A stretch of 64,000 nt of DNA from Mycobacterium sp. SMC-8 (GCF_025263565.1 NZ_CP079865.1:496001-560000), one strand, 5' to 3'. Counted from the stretch's first letter, positions 33,351 to 42,832 are shown. Notes: a model not told the origin generated them from the letters alone. Made by a program: numbers and translations.

Positions 33351-34058
33351 ATGCATCTGACCCCCAAAGACGAAGACCGGTTGCTGCTGTTCCTCGCTGC
33401 GGAGCTGGCCCGCAAGCACCGCGCTGCGGGCCTGACCCTCAGCTACGCCGAGGCGCGGGCCCTGATCGCCGACGAGGTGGTCGAAGCCGCCCGCGCGGGT
33501 GCGTCGGTGGCCGAGGCCGCCGCTCACGGCGCCACCGTGCTCACCGACGACGACGTCATGCCCGGCGTGACCTCCCTACTGGGATCGATACAGGTCGAGG
33601 CGTTCTTCGACGACGGCCAGAAGCTGGTGACCGTGCACGACGCGATCGGTCCGGGCACCAACCCGGCTGCCGGGCCCGACGTGATCCCTGGCGAGGTCCT
33701 GCCGTGCGACGGAGAACTGGAGCTCAACGCAGGACGCACAGGGGCCACCGTGACCGTCGAGAACACCGGGGACCGTCCCGTCCAGGTCGGCTCGCATTTC
33801 CACTTCTTCGAAGTCAACCGCGCGCTGCGCTTCGATCGGGCGGCCGCGTTCGGCATGCGACTCGACATTCCGTCGGGCACCGCAGTCCGGTTCGAACCCG
33901 GTGAGAGGCAGGAGGTTTCGCTGACCAGCTACGGCGGCGAGCGCACAGTGATCGGCCAGAACGACGTCACCAACACCGACACCAGCGGAACGCTCGACCC
34001 CGTGCTGCTGAACAGGCTGCGCGACAACGGTTTCCTCGATTCTCGGCAGGGTTCCTGA
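33351..34058 (+). CDS. ureAB: Urease gamma/beta fusion subunit UreAB
   Basis: This 235-residue protein fuses two urease subunits. Residues 1 to about 100 are UreA (gamma): [41 protein letters not shown] and [20 protein letters not shown]. After a linker, residues from about 115 are UreB (beta): [59 protein letters not shown] and [20 protein letters not shown]. Separate ureA and ureB genes are the rule in M. tuberculosis, so the fusion marks a different urease lineage. It structures the hexameric urease around UreC. It starts two bases after urtA and ends one base before the ureC ATG. Confidence 0.95.
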   Translation: MHLTPKDEDRLLLFLAAELARKHRAAGLTLSYAEARALIADEVVEAARAGASVAEAAAHGATVLTDDDVMPGVTSLLGSIQVEAFFDDGQKLVTVHDAIGPGTNPAAGPDVIPGEVLPCDGELELNAGRTGATVTVENTGDRPVQVGSHFHFFEVNRALRFDRAAAFGMRLDIPSGTAVRFEPGERQEVSLTSYGGERTVIGQNDVTNTDTSGTLDPVLLNRLRDNGFLDSRQGS

Positions 34059-34059
34059 C

Positions 34060-35790
34060 ATGGCACACCGGATCACCCGCAGGCATTACGCCGAACTGTA
34101 CGGCCCGACCACCGGGGACCGGGTCCGGCTGGCCGACACCGAACTGCTGGCCAGGGTGGAACACGACGCCTGCGTATACGGCGACGAATCGGTGTTCGGC
34201 GGCGGCAAGACCATGCGTGAGGGCATGGGAGTACATGGGGACATCACCAACGGCCAAGAGTCCAACTGCGCAGGCGCGCTGGATTTCGTCATCACCAACG
34301 TGCTGATCATTGACGCGGTGCTGGGAATCCGCAAGGCCGACATCGGGATCCGCGACGGCCGGATCGCCGGCATCGGGAAATCGGGGAATCCAAGGACGAT
34401 GGACGGTGTCGACCCCGAGCTGATCATCGGGGCCGGAACCGACATCCGGTCCGGCGAGGGCATGATCGCCACAGCGGGCGCCATCGACGTGCACGTGCAC
34501 TTCGACAGCGCCGGATTGGTCGACGAGGCGATCTCGAGCGGGATCACGACGATGATCGGCGGCGGTCTGGGTCCCGTCACCGTCGGCATCACCTCATCAG
34601 GGCCGAACAACCTGGCCCGGATGCTGCGTGCCGCAGAAGGTTTCCCGATGAACTTCGGGTTCATCGGCAACGGCAGCGCGTCGAGCACCGCCCCGCTGAT
34701 CGAGCAGGGTCTGGCCGGGGCGATCGGCTACAAGATCCACGAGGACTGGGGCGCGACGCCCGCGGCCATCCGGGCGTCGCTGGACGCCGGCGACCAACTC
34801 GACCTGCAGGTCCAGATCCACACCGACACGCTCAACGAGTCCGGATTCTTCGAGGACACGATGGCCGCGATCGGCGGCCGACCCATTCACACCTACCACG
34901 CCGAGGGCGCCGGCGGCGGCCACGCTCCCGACATCATGCGCGTCGTCGGAGAACCGTACTGCCTTCCGTCGTCGACGAATCCGACGAACCCGTTCGCGCT
35001 GAACACCTTCGACGAGCACCTCGACATGGTGATGGTCTGCCACCACCTCAACCCGCGCATCCCCGAGGACGTCGCGTTCGCCGAGTCCCGGATCCGGCGC
35101 GAGACCATTGCGGCCGAGGACGTGCTGCACGACCTGGGCGCCATCTCGGCGATGGGATCGGACTCGCAGGGCATGGGCCGCATCGGGGAGACGATCGCGC
35201 GGACCTGGCAACTCGCGTCGCACATGCGGGCCACTCGCGGGCCACTGCCCGGCGACGAGGGGACCGGCGCCGACAATGCCCGCATCCTGCGTTACATCGC
35301 GAAGCTGACGATCAATCCAGCCAGGCTGTTCGGCATCGACCACGAGGTCGGCTCCTTGGAGACGGGCAAGCTGGCCGACATCGTGTTGTGGGCACCGAAG
35401 TTCTTCGGTATCAGGCCCGAGGTGGTGTTCAAAGGCGGCTTTCCCGCGTGGTCGGTGATGGGCGAGGCCAACGCGTCGCTGATGACGTGCGAGCCACTGC
35501 GCTACCGCCCGCAGTGGGCAGCATTCGGCCGCACCCCCGCCGACGTGTCGGTGAATTTCGTCGCCGCCGCTGCCGTCGACGCCGCCCTCGATGAGCGACT
35601 CGGTCTGGACACCCGACTGGTCGCGTGCCGTGGAGCGCGGGCACTGACCAAGGCCGACCTGCTGCACAACGACTACCTGCCTGACATCACCATTGAGCCC
35701 GACACCTACCGCGTCACCGTCGACGGAGAGCCGTGCGTGAGCACCCCGATGAGCCGGGTGCCGCTGGGCCGCCGTTACACCCTGAAATAG
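34060..35790 (+). CDS. ureC: Urease catalytic subunit UreC
   Basis: This 576-residue alpha subunit hydrolyses urea to ammonia and carbamate. All nickel-site signatures are present: AIDVHVHF (two His), [12 protein letters not shown] (carbamylated Lys), [11 protein letters not shown] (His), [14 protein letters not shown] (His) and [12 protein letters not shown] (Asp). The mobile flap has [20 protein letters not shown] with its conserved Cys and His. Length is normal. Small departures from the usual wording, such as [17 protein letters not shown], suggest a divergent clade matching the fused UreAB. The cytoplasmic enzyme needs UreD/E/F/G for nickel loading, and all four are encoded immediately downstream. 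Confidence 0.97.
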   Translation: MAHRITRRHYAELYGPTTGDRVRLADTELLARVEHDACVYGDESVFGGGKTMREGMGVHGDITNGQESNCAGALDFVITNVLIIDAVLGIRKADIGIRDGRIAGIGKSGNPRTMDGVDPELIIGAGTDIRSGEGMIATAGAIDVHVHFDSAGLVDEAISSGITTMIGGGLGPVTVGITSSGPNNLARMLRAAEGFPMNFGFIGNGSASSTAPLIEQGLAGAIGYKIHEDWGATPAAIRASLDAGDQLDLQVQIHTDTLNESGFFEDTMAAIGGRPIHTYHAEGAGGGHAPDIMRVVGEPYCLPSSTNPTNPFALNTFDEHLDMVMVCHHLNPRIPEDVAFAESRIRRETIAAEDVLHDLGAISAMGSDSQGMGRIGETIARTWQLASHMRATRGPLPGDEGTGADNARILRYIAKLTINPARLFGIDHEVGSLETGKLADIVLWAPKFFGIRPEVVFKGGFPAWSVMGEANASLMTCEPLRYRPQWAAFGRTPADVSVNFVAAAAVDAALDERLGLDTRLVACRGARALTKADLLHNDYLPDITIEPDTYRVTVDGEPCVSTPMSRVPLGRRYTLK

Positions 35791-35803
35791 CAAGGAGCAC
35801 AGC

Positions 35804-36427
35804 ATGACCGAGGGTGCAATCCGCATCGGCATCGGAGGCCCGGTCGGCTCGGGCAAGACGCGTCTCGTCGAGTCACTGGTACCGAGGTTGTCCGACGCCG
35901 GCTTCAGCGTCGCCGTGATCACCAACGACCTGGTGACCGACGAGGACGCCCAGCGCGTGCGGCGCAGCGGGGTGATCGACCCGAACCGCGTCCTTGCGGT
36001 GGAGACCGGGGCCTGCCCGCACACCGCGATCCGCGAGGACCCGTCGGCCAACCTGGCCGCCGCCGACCGATTGAACCGGATGTTCCCCGACCTCGACCTC
36101 ATCCTCATCGAGTCCGGCGGCGACAACCTCGCGGCCACCTTCACCTCGGATCTGGTGGACCACTGGATCTTCGTGATCGACACCTCCGCCGGAGACGACA
36201 TCCCGCGCAAGAAGGGCATCGGCCTGCTGCAGGCAGATCTGTTGGTGGTCAACAAGATCGACCTGGCGCCGCTGGTCGGCGCCGACCTCGACATGATGCG
36301 CCGCGACTGCGCACTGGCCCGGCCCGCCAAACCGACAGTGTTCACCGACCTACGATCCGGCCACGGGGTGACCGAGGTCGTCAACCGCCTACGCGAGGGC
36401 GCGATGCTCACCGCGAGCCGCCCGTGA
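35804..36427 (+). CDS. ureG: Urease accessory GTPase UreG
   Basis: This is a 207-residue SIMIBI-class GTPase that powers nickel insertion into urease. The P-loop GPVGSGKT is at about residues 12-19. The metal-binding region [10 protein letters not shown] contains the conserved Cys-Pro-His, and [11 protein letters not shown] and [12 protein letters not shown] (G4 motif NKID) follow. It begins 13 bp after ureC with AAGGAG upstream. Its stop overlaps the ureD GTG by four bases. The C-terminal motif [11 protein letters not shown] is normal for the family. Confidence 0.96.
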   Translation: MTEGAIRIGIGGPVGSGKTRLVESLVPRLSDAGFSVAVITNDLVTDEDAQRVRRSGVIDPNRVLAVETGACPHTAIREDPSANLAAADRLNRMFPDLDLILIESGGDNLAATFTSDLVDHWIFVIDTSAGDDIPRKKGIGLLQADLLVVNKIDLAPLVGADLDMMRRDCALARPAKPTVFTDLRSGHGVTEVVNRLREGAMLTASRP

Positions 36428-37239
36428 CCGCCCCGGTCATCCGTCCGGGTGAACTCGACGTGGAGGTCGTCGCCGACGCGACGGGCCGCACCCGCACCAG
36501 CACGCTGCGCCAGCGGTACCCCCAGCGCGTCACCACCGCGCTGCACTGTGACCCCCGCCGGCCGGGCGCGGCGACCCTGTGCGTACAGAGTCCCAGCGGC
36601 GGCGCGTTCTCCGACGACGAGTTGCACACCGTCGTGCGCTGCCGACCCAGAAGCGACCTTCACCTGACCACGCAGGCCGCCACCCAGGTTTTTGCCGGAG
36701 CCGGCGCCGGGGCCCGCCACCTGCTCGACTTCACCGTCGACTGCGGCGCGGTGCTCGAGTACTGTCCCGGAACCGTCATCCCACACCGTGATTCACACTT
36801 TCGGCAACAGCTGGACCTCGCGGTCACCGCCGGCGGCGTCTATCTCGGCTGGGAGGCCGTCGCGTCCGGGCGTATCGCCCACGGGGAGCGATTCGGTTTC
36901 ACCTGCTATGACAGCGCATTCGTGGTCCGTGTCGACGGATGCGCCGTGGCGAGAGACCGTCAGGTGATCCGGCCCGTCGAAGGTGACCCGGGACCGCTGG
37001 TCGACACCGACTACCTGGGAACATTCCTTGCCGTCACCCCCGGCCACGACGGCGGCGCCCTGCTCGACAACGTCCGGTCGGTCCTCGACGGCACGGCGGG
37101 CGGCGCAGGCCGGTTGCCCCGTGACGCGGGAGTGTTCGCGCGCGTGGCCGTGCACCACGCACCGGAACTCCACCGCATCCGGCAGCAACTGTTCCACGCC
37201 GTGCGGCGCACGCTGTTTCCGGAGTCAGGGCAACGATGA
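36424..37239 (+). CDS. ureD: Urease accessory protein UreD
   Basis: This 271-residue protein starts at a GTG overlapping the ureG stop. UreD is the scaffold that binds apo-urease and passes nickel from UreG/UreF. Sequence clues: [20 protein letters not shown] near residue 85, matching the conserved UreD LTTQAATKVY region, [20 protein letters not shown] (the L-x-P-pattern) and [11 protein letters not shown], which corresponds to the family R-x-x-x-GE-x-F segment. It is more divergent than UreG, as is usual for UreD. It ends with a four-base ATGA overlap with ureE. Confidence 0.88.
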   Translation: MTAPVIRPGELDVEVVADATGRTRTSTLRQRYPQRVTTALHCDPRRPGAATLCVQSPSGGAFSDDELHTVVRCRPRSDLHLTTQAATQVFAGAGAGARHLLDFTVDCGAVLEYCPGTVIPHRDSHFRQQLDLAVTAGGVYLGWEAVASGRIAHGERFGFTCYDSAFVVRVDGCAVARDRQVIRPVEGDPGPLVDTDYLGTFLAVTPGHDGGALLDNVRSVLDGTAGGAGRLPRDAGVFARVAVHHAPELHRIRQQLFHAVRRTLFPESGQR

Positions 37240-37727
37240 AGGCGGTAGACATACTCGGTGACATCGCCGACGGCAGGTTCAGCGGACGCAGACGTCATTA
37301 CGTCGACATCGGCTGGGGCGACGCGGCCAAGCATCGGCAGGTGGTCACCGCCGATTCCGGGCTGACCGTCCATATCGACCTGCCGCGCGGCGTCTTCCTG
37401 CGCTCCGGAGCCGTGATCGCCGATGACGGCGCCGCCGTCGTCGTGGTCCGCCGGCCCGCCGAGGACGCTATCGCCGTACGGTTCGCGGACAACTGCGCCG
37501 CCGCCGGGGCAAGAAGAATGCTGATGCTGGGATATCTGCTCGGCAACCAGCACGCGCCGATCGACGTCGACGAGGACGGCGTCGCCGCGCCGTTGTTCAC
37601 CAGCGCGCAGGCCGCCCGGGAGATGCTCGCCGGGCTCGGGGTGGCCGGTGCGGTCACGGCCGTGCCGTTGGCGCGCGACGGTTGGTCACGAACCTCCGCG
37701 GACTCGCATGCCGGCCATCACCACTGA
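37236..37727 (+). CDS. ureE: Urease nickel metallochaperone UreE
   Basis: This 163-residue nickel chaperone delivers Ni2+ to UreG. The N-terminal peptide-binding-like domain is followed by the metal-binding domain with YLLGNQHAPIDV, corresponding to the conserved GN(R/Q)H metal ligand. The C-terminus is a His tail (SHAGHHH), the extra nickel-binding site of many UreE proteins. M. tuberculosis lacks ureE, so its presence here marks a different urease cluster type. The last 20 bases overlap the ureF start. Confidence 0.88.
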   Translation: MKAVDILGDIADGRFSGRRRHYVDIGWGDAAKHRQVVTADSGLTVHIDLPRGVFLRSGAVIADDGAAVVVVRRPAEDAIAVRFADNCAAAGARRMLMLGYLLGNQHAPIDVDEDGVAAPLFTSAQAAREMLAGLGVAGAVTAVPLARDGWSRTSADSHAGHHH

Positions 37728-38406
37728 TCCCGATGTCGCGTTGGCGATGTGGCTGCAATTGCACGACAGCGCTTTTCCGTCCGGCCGGATGGTGCACAGC
37801 CAGGGTCTGGAGCAGTGGTTGGCCGACCGGCCCGACGTCGGCGCCCCGGAGGTCGGTGCTGTCGTACTCGCCTACCTGGCCGACGGCTACGCCCCATTGG
37901 ACGGCACGCTGACCGCGGCGGCCTGGCGCGCCGCGGCACATCTTCCGCGGCTCTGCGAACTCGATGACCTGGCAGGCACATACAAGCTGTTCGACAACGC
38001 CCGGACAGCGTCGGAGTCGGCGGGGACGCAACTGGCCGCCGCCGCGCGGCGTGCCGGGCTCGCCGAGCGCTGCCCGTACCTCACCGCAGTCACCGACGGA
38101 GCCACTGCCGGTCACGGCGCCGTCGTCGACGGCGCGTTGCAGGCGCAGCTCGGCGTCCCGCAGCGGCTCGCGGTGCTCGGATCGATGCGGTCGATGCTGG
38201 CGTCCATGCTCAGCGCCGCGGTGCGAATGGGACGGCTCGGGGCATTGCTGGCCCAGCGGTTCCAGACAGCCGCCGCGCCGCGCCTCGTCGAGCTGGCACG
38301 CGCGGCCTGCGATCGAGACATCGACGACGTGTACAGCGTCGCGCCGGCGCTGGAGATCGGCGGAATGCGCCATGAAACCAGAACCACCCGGCTGTTCACC
38401 ACTTAG
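37708..38406 (+). CDS. ureF: Urease accessory protein UreF
   Basis: This is a 232-residue all-helical urease accessory protein from the ATG at 37708, inside the ureE tail. UreF bridges UreD and UreG and gates GTPase activity. The N-terminal WLQLHDSAFPSGRMVHSQGL matches the family's L-x-DS-x-FP-x-G-x-x-x-H-S-x-G-L-E signature. AARRMGRLG-type helices in the middle (AAVRMGRLGALLAQRF) and an Arg-rich C-terminal tail (HETRTTRLF) support the call. It is the last gene of the ureAB-C-G-D-E-F operon; the order differs from the ureABCFGD order of M. tuberculosis. Confidence 0.92.
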   Translation: MPAITTDPDVALAMWLQLHDSAFPSGRMVHSQGLEQWLADRPDVGAPEVGAVVLAYLADGYAPLDGTLTAAAWRAAAHLPRLCELDDLAGTYKLFDNARTASESAGTQLAAAARRAGLAERCPYLTAVTDGATAGHGAVVDGALQAQLGVPQRLAVLGSMRSMLASMLSAAVRMGRLGALLAQRFQTAAAPRLVELARAACDRDIDDVYSVAPALEIGGMRHETRTTRLFTT

Positions 38407-38450
38407 TGGGCCGATCTGCGCCGACGCGGGGCCGGTTACGCTTCGGAGGC

Positions 38451-39626
38451 GTGACGGTACGACGACTGCAGCCCTACGCGGTGACGATCTTCGCCGAGAT
38501 GTCGGCGCTGGCCGCCCGGGTCGGCGCGGTGAACCTCGGCCAGGGCTTTCCAGACGAGGACGGACCTGACTCGATGCTCAAGGTGGCCCAGAATGCCATC
38601 GCGGCGGGCGTCAACCAATATCCGCCCGGCCTCGGCGCCGCGTCGCTGCGGCAGGCGATCGCCGATCAGCGGACACGCCGCTACGGCACCGAGTACGACC
38701 CCGACACCGAGGTGCTTGTCACCGTCGGCGCCACCGAGGCCATCGCGTCGGCGGTCCTCGGTCTCGTCGAACCGGGCTCGGAGGTTCTGCTCATCGAACC
38801 CTTCTACGACTCCTACTCCCCTGTCATCGCGATGGCCGGATGCCACCGCCGCGCCGTCCCGATGCGCCGGGACGGTCTGGGCTTCGCCATCGACATCGAC
38901 GGACTGCGGGCCGCCGTGACGCCGAGGACCCGAGCGTTGATCGTCAATTCGCCGCACAACCCGACCGGTGCGGTGGCCAGCGACGACGAGCTGCGGGCGT
39001 TGGCAGAGCTCGCGGTGACGGCCGATCTGCTGGTGATCACCGACGAGGTCTATGAGCACCTGGTCTTCGACGGTCGGGAGCATCGGCCGTTGGCCAATTA
39101 TCCGGGCATGGCGGACCGCACCATCACCATCTCCAGCGCGGGAAAGATGTTCAACGCCACCGGATGGAAGATCGGGTGGGCCTGCGGGCCAAGGGATCTC
39201 ATCGCCGGCGTGCGGGCGGCCAAGCAGTACCTGAGTTATGTGGGCGGCGCCCCGTTCCAGCCGGCCGTCGCGCACGCACTCGACACCGAAGACGCGTGGG
39301 TCGACGCACTGTGCGCGACGTTCCAGGACCGCCGTGACCGCCTCGGCTCGGCGCTGAGCGACATCGGTTTCGAAGTCCACGACAGTCAAGGCACCTACTT
39401 TCTGTGCGCGGATCCCCGCCCACTGGGCTACCCCGACAGCACAGCGTTCTGCGCGGATCTGCCGGAGAAGGTGGGTGTCGCAGCGATCCCGATGTCGGCG
39501 TTCTGCGATCCCGGTGCCGCGCATGCCGACGCGTGGAAACACTTGGTGCGCTTCGCTTTCTGCAAGCGCGATGAGACCCTCGACGAAGCGATCCGGCGGC
39601 TCCGCGCCCTTCGGCGGCGCAACTAG
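38451..39626 (+). CDS. dapC: PLP-dependent aminotransferase, DapC-like
   Basis: This 391-residue fold-type I aminotransferase starts at the GTG at 38451 with GGAGG four bases upstream. Motifs: VNLGQGFPDEDGP, VTVGATEAIASAVLGLVEPG, IVNSPHNPTGAV (PLP-binding Asn), ITDEVYEHLVFDG (Asp and Tyr binding the pyridine ring) and SSAGKMFNATGWKIGW, containing the Schiff-base Lys. The final Arg that binds substrate carboxylate is in WKHLVRFAFCKRDETL. It corresponds to Rv0858c, annotated as N-succinyldiaminopimelate aminotransferase of lysine/peptidoglycan precursor synthesis. Family members of this KAT/methionine-aminotransferase group can be broad, so the substrate is not certain. Confidence 0.85.
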   Translation: MTVRRLQPYAVTIFAEMSALAARVGAVNLGQGFPDEDGPDSMLKVAQNAIAAGVNQYPPGLGAASLRQAIADQRTRRYGTEYDPDTEVLVTVGATEAIASAVLGLVEPGSEVLLIEPFYDSYSPVIAMAGCHRRAVPMRRDGLGFAIDIDGLRAAVTPRTRALIVNSPHNPTGAVASDDELRALAELAVTADLLVITDEVYEHLVFDGREHRPLANYPGMADRTITISSAGKMFNATGWKIGWACGPRDLIAGVRAAKQYLSYVGGAPFQPAVAHALDTEDAWVDALCATFQDRRDRLGSALSDIGFEVHDSQGTYFLCADPRPLGYPDSTAFCADLPEKVGVAAIPMSAFCDPGAAHADAWKHLVRFAFCKRDETLDEAIRRLRALRRRN

Positions 39627-39675
39627 CTCGCCACCCCGGCGGACGGCCTGTCGGCAATGCCCGCGCGGCGTAGGC

Positions 39676-40113
39676 CTACTGCGCGGCGAGCACGCGGCGT
39701 CGAAGGTTCTCCAGCGCCACGTCGAGCACCATCTTCTTCGCCCGTTTGACAAGGAACCTCGGATACGGTGCGGCCAGATCGAGGATCAGATCAAACCTGA
39801 CACGGGTGCGATCCTCACCGACCGGCGTCAGGTTGTACTCACCATGCTGGCAGCGCTGCCGCGACGTCCGTTCGGCATCCCACACCACCCAGGTGTCACC
39901 CCAGTGGTACTCCAGGAGCTCTCTGTCAGTCAGCCCCATCACGCTGACGGTCGTCCTGACATGGTGCGGCCGGCCGTCGGGATGGCGGTCGACCACTTCG
40001 GTGTCTTTGTGCAGGGACGACCACGCGGCCACCGCCTCGACGTCTGCCAGGGCATCCAGAATCGCCTCTGGCGGGGCCTCGATCACGACTTCACTGGAAG
40101 CACGCACCGCCAT
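39676..40113 (-). CDS. SRPBCC (polyketide cyclase/START-like) protein, Rv0857-like
   Basis: This 145-residue single-domain protein has the Bet v1-like helix-grip fold. It starts SSEVVIEAPPEAILDALADVE and continues AAWSSLHKDTEVVDRHPDGR, LEYHWGDTWVVWDAER, RVRFDLILDLAAPYPRFLVK and a C-terminal helix (ALENLRRRVL), the standard layout. It likely binds a hydrophobic ligand in its cavity; no catalytic role can be assigned. It is adjacent to a paralogue at 40194-40634, a pair that matches Rv0857/Rv0856 beside Rv0858c in M. tuberculosis. It is convergent with the aminotransferase gene. Confidence 0.88.
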   Translation of the reverse strand: MAVRASSEVVIEAPPEAILDALADVEAVAAWSSLHKDTEVVDRHPDGRPHHVRTTVSVMGLTDRELLEYHWGDTWVVWDAERTSRQRCQHGEYNLTPVGEDRTRVRFDLILDLAAPYPRFLVKRAKKMVLDVALENLRRRVLAAQ

Positions 40114-40193
40114 ACCGGCAAATCCTAGCTAGGCGATCGGCCTCGCGCATAGGAATCGGCAGCTAACCTCGCCCATCTGCCTGGCCGGCGCGT

Positions 40194-40634
40194 TCACGCC
40201 TTGATGACCTTGAGCACCTGCTTGCGCAACCCGTCGGTAGCAGTCTCGACGCCGCCCTTCATCGTGCGCTTGACGATGAAGCCCGGCAACGGGACCGAAA
40301 GGTCGATCGATATGTCGAACCTGACCTTGGTCTTGTCGCCGTCGGGGGTGAGGCGGTAGCCGGCGTCCTGTGCCTTGAGCTGGGTGGCCGAGACCAGCGT
40401 CCAGGTCACTTCGTTGTCGCCCCAGGTGTATTCGATCACCTGCTCATCGGTCAGCCCGGCGGCTTTCACCGTCATCCTGACCCGCTTGGGCCTGCCGTTG
40501 TCGTAACGCTCCAGCACTTCGGCCTTCTGGTACTGCGGCGACCAACTCGGGGTCGCCTCGACGTCGGCGATGACGTCGAGGATCTGCTCGGGGGATGCTT
40601 CGATCACGACCTCGCGGGAATCCTTGGTTGCCAT
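40194..40634 (-). CDS. SRPBCC protein, Rv0856-like paralogue
   Basis: This is a 146-residue protein from the ATG at 40634; the longer open frame upstream covers a divergent gene and is not coding. It shares the pattern of its neighbour: SREVVIEASPEQILDVIADV, PSWSPQYQKAEVLERYDNGR, IEYTWGDNEVTWTLV, RFDISIDLSVPLPGFIVKR and DGLRKQVLKVIKA. The two are clear tandem paralogues. It is a putative lipid- or polyketide-binding protein of unknown physiological role. It is transcribed divergently from the zinc-finger gene 69 bp away. Confidence 0.88.
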   Translation of the reverse strand: MATKDSREVVIEASPEQILDVIADVEATPSWSPQYQKAEVLERYDNGRPKRVRMTVKAAGLTDEQVIEYTWGDNEVTWTLVSATQLKAQDAGYRLTPDGDKTKVRFDISIDLSVPLPGFIVKRTMKGGVETATDGLRKQVLKVIKA

Positions 40635-40703
40635 GGCGCGACCATAGACCACCGCCGTCACGATTCGTATCGGGACCACCGGACTGGGCGTACGCTTTCG
40701 CTC

Positions 40704-41069
40704 GTGAGCGACGTTCGCGACGGCGCAGTCGATCCTTCCGTTCCCCCGAGCGGCACGGGCTGCGTCGAGTGCGACGCGCATGGCGGTTGGTGGGTGCATC
40801 TGCGGAGGTGCGCCGCGTGCGGCCACATCGGCTGTTGCGACGACTCCCCGCAGCGGCACGCGTCGGCGCACTGGCGCGCCACCGGACATCCGGTCATCCG
40901 GTCGTTCGAACCGGGCGAAGACTGGTTCTGGAACTACGACACCGATCAGTACTACGACGGCCCCGAGCTCGCCCCGCCCCGGAGCAGACCGGTCGACGAG
41001 ACCGCGCCGGGGCCACGCGGTCGGGTGCCTGCGGACTGGTTGGCACAGTTGCAGAATCGCCGACGCTGA
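40704..41069 (+). CDS. UBP-type zinc finger protein
   Basis: This 121-residue protein from a GTG start consists mostly of one ZnF-UBP domain. The ligands are in the order GCVECDAHGGWW, LRRCAACGHIGCCDDSPQRH and ASAHWRATGHPVIRSF, followed by the aromatic GEDWFWNYDTDQYY that completes the fold. In eukaryotes this finger binds the free C-terminus of ubiquitin. Bacterial versions occur in actinobacteria, where ligands are unknown; the mycobacterial tagging protein Pup is not a close structural analogue, so I do not infer Pup binding. The C-terminal 35 residues are Pro/Arg-rich. Confidence 0.88.
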   Translation: MSDVRDGAVDPSVPPSGTGCVECDAHGGWWVHLRRCAACGHIGCCDDSPQRHASAHWRATGHPVIRSFEPGEDWFWNYDTDQYYDGPELAPPRSRPVDETAPGPRGRVPADWLAQLQNRRR

Positions 41070-41102
41070 ATGAACCTCCATCCTTAGGGGTAACCCAGCG
41101 CC

Positions 41103-41252
41103 GTGACGAAAGACAAGCCGAACACTGCCCAGACCGAAGCCGGTTCCGAGCAGGCCGACGACGATGTGATCAGCGATCCTTCGAAGGGCGACGAGGATCG
41201 CGTGGACTGGGCCGACGAGGGTGGCGCCACCGAGAGTGGTCCCGCGACCTGA
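41103..41252 (+). CDS. Small acidic hypothetical protein
   Basis: This 49-codon frame from a GTG at 41103 to TGA at 41250-41252 gives a hydrophilic, Asp/Glu-rich peptide (MTKDKPNTAQTEAGSEQ, then DDDVISDPSKGDEDRVDWADEGG). The composition looks like an unstructured conserved actinobacterial peptide rather than random GC-rich translation. It follows the zinc-finger gene by 33 bp on the same strand and may be its downstream partner. Function unknown. Confidence 0.5.
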   Translation: MTKDKPNTAQTEAGSEQADDDVISDPSKGDEDRVDWADEGGATESGPAT

Positions 41253-41269
41253 CATCACGTCGGACCGGA

Positions 41270-42832
41270 TCAGTGCAAGTCGGCGATCACCTGCTGGGCG
41301 GCGTTGTAGCCTGGAATGAACGTGATTCCGGGACCGCCGTGGCATCCGGCACTGGCCAGGTACAGTCCCTCAACCGGAACAGGCTGGTCGACATAGCCTT
41401 TCGGGCCCGGACGGTTAGGCCCCATCTGCTCGGGGTGGATCAGCCCGTGGCAGTAGTCACCGCCGGGAGCATTGAACATCGTGCCCATGTGCCTGGGGGT
41501 GAACGTGGTGTGGCGCAGGATCAGACTCTCGAAATCCGGTGCCAGCCTGGTGATCTTGTCGATCACCCGCTTCCCCATCTCAGTTTTCATCTGTCCGTAG
41601 CTCGCGCGTTCCTCGGTCAGCGGAAACCACAGTGAGAACGCCGACACGGCGTACTTGCCCGGCGGGGCCAGGCTCGGGTCGTTGGCAGACGGTATCTGCA
41701 AGGCGATGGCCGGATCGGCGGGCACCTCTCCCGCGCGGGCACCCTCCCACTGCTTGTGCAGTTCCTCCGGTGTCACGAAAATACCGATGGCGGACTGATA
41801 TCCGGGTTCGTTCAGCATTGTGTAGGGCTCAGCGAACGTGGGCGCCGCATCGAGCGCGAAGTGCATCTGCAGATAGCTGCCGCGGTGGTCGATATGCGAG
41901 AAGCGGTCCCGCAGCTGCGAGGGAACCGCTGTCGGCGTGACCAGCGTGTTGACCGTGACGTCCGGAGCGAGGGCCGACACCACCGCCGGAGCGGTCACGG
42001 TCGACCCGTCCGTCAGCCTGACACCGGTGACCGCGCCTGCGTCGGCGGTGATTTCGGCGACCTTGGTGCGCAGCCGGAGTTCACCGCCCGCCGCGGCGAA
42101 CATCTGCTGAAGATGGTCCGTGACCGCACCCATGCCGCCGCGGAACTTCTTGATCAGTGTGGCGCTCTCGTCGGGGACGGCCAGCCCGAAGGCCAGTGCG
42201 GCCGCGCTCCCCGGCGTGGCGGGTCCGCGGTAGGTGGTGTTCACAGCGAGGAAGGCCAGCATTCCCCGCAGCGCACCGTGCTTCTCGCGGTCAGGCAGGT
42301 GCCGGTCGAGCACCTCGGTGACCGATCCGAACAACATGTCGCTGATCGCCTGCCGCTCGAATTCGCTGGTGGCGCAGGCGAACATCTCATCGAGTGATCT
42401 GGGCGGCCGCGCCGCGTCGAACCGCCCCAGCGCCCGGGTGGGCGCCTGGCACCACGCCATCAGCCCGGCCATGCCGTTGACCGCCTCGGCGCCGTGCACG
42501 TCGTTGAGGTGGGTCAGTAGTTTCACCGGATCGGTGTAGTAGACGAACGGATCGTCGCCGACGCCGCGCAACTGCACCGACATCACGTCGAGGTCGACGG
42601 TAGGCAGGTCACCCAGTCCGAGCGCCTCGCTCACCACCGCCGAGGTCGGAACTTGCACAGAGCCTGCGATCTCGAACCGGAAGCCGTCGAAGAGTTCGAC
42701 GGTCGAGGCCATGCCGCCCGCATAGAGCTTGGCCTCCACACACAGCGTGCGCAGACCCGCGCGCTGCAGCAGCGCCGCCGCGGTCAGCCCGTTATGTCCG
42801 GCACCGACGACGATCGCGTCGAAGTCCGCCAT
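41270..42832 (-). CDS. Phytoene desaturase-like FAD oxidoreductase
   Basis: This is a 520-residue flavoprotein of the carotenoid desaturase/NAD(P)-FAD amine-oxidase-like class. The FAD-binding Rossmann motif DAIVVGAGHNGLTAAALLQRAG opens the protein and EAKLYAGGMAST completes the ADP-binding region. KFRGGMGAVTDHLQQMFAAAGGEL and VTAPAVVSALAPDVTVNTLV are typical of the family. The C-terminal FAD motif is GLYLASAGCHGGPGITFIPGYNA. It resembles pyridine nucleotide-disulfide oxidoreductase domain 2 proteins rather than a dedicated CrtI; no other carotenoid genes are nearby. A perfect 26-bp palindrome lies just upstream, so it is likely repressed by the adjacent TetR. Confidence 0.85.
   Translation of the reverse strand: MADFDAIVVGAGHNGLTAAALLQRAGLRTLCVEAKLYAGGMASTVELFDGFRFEIAGSVQVPTSAVVSEALGLGDLPTVDLDVMSVQLRGVGDDPFVYYTDPVKLLTHLNDVHGAEAVNGMAGLMAWCQAPTRALGRFDAARPPRSLDEMFACATSEFERQAISDMLFGSVTEVLDRHLPDREKHGALRGMLAFLAVNTTYRGPATPGSAAALAFGLAVPDESATLIKKFRGGMGAVTDHLQQMFAAAGGELRLRTKVAEITADAGAVTGVRLTDGSTVTAPAVVSALAPDVTVNTLVTPTAVPSQLRDRFSHIDHRGSYLQMHFALDAAPTFAEPYTMLNEPGYQSAIGIFVTPEELHKQWEGARAGEVPADPAIALQIPSANDPSLAPPGKYAVSAFSLWFPLTEERASYGQMKTEMGKRVIDKITRLAPDFESLILRHTTFTPRHMGTMFNAPGGDYCHGLIHPEQMGPNRPGPKGYVDQPVPVEGLYLASAGCHGGPGITFIPGYNAAQQVIADLH

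Noticed and set aside
34597..36786. 729-codon minus-strand ORF across ureC and ureG
   Set aside because: The plus strand encodes unmistakable urease proteins; the antisense frame is open only because of high GC.
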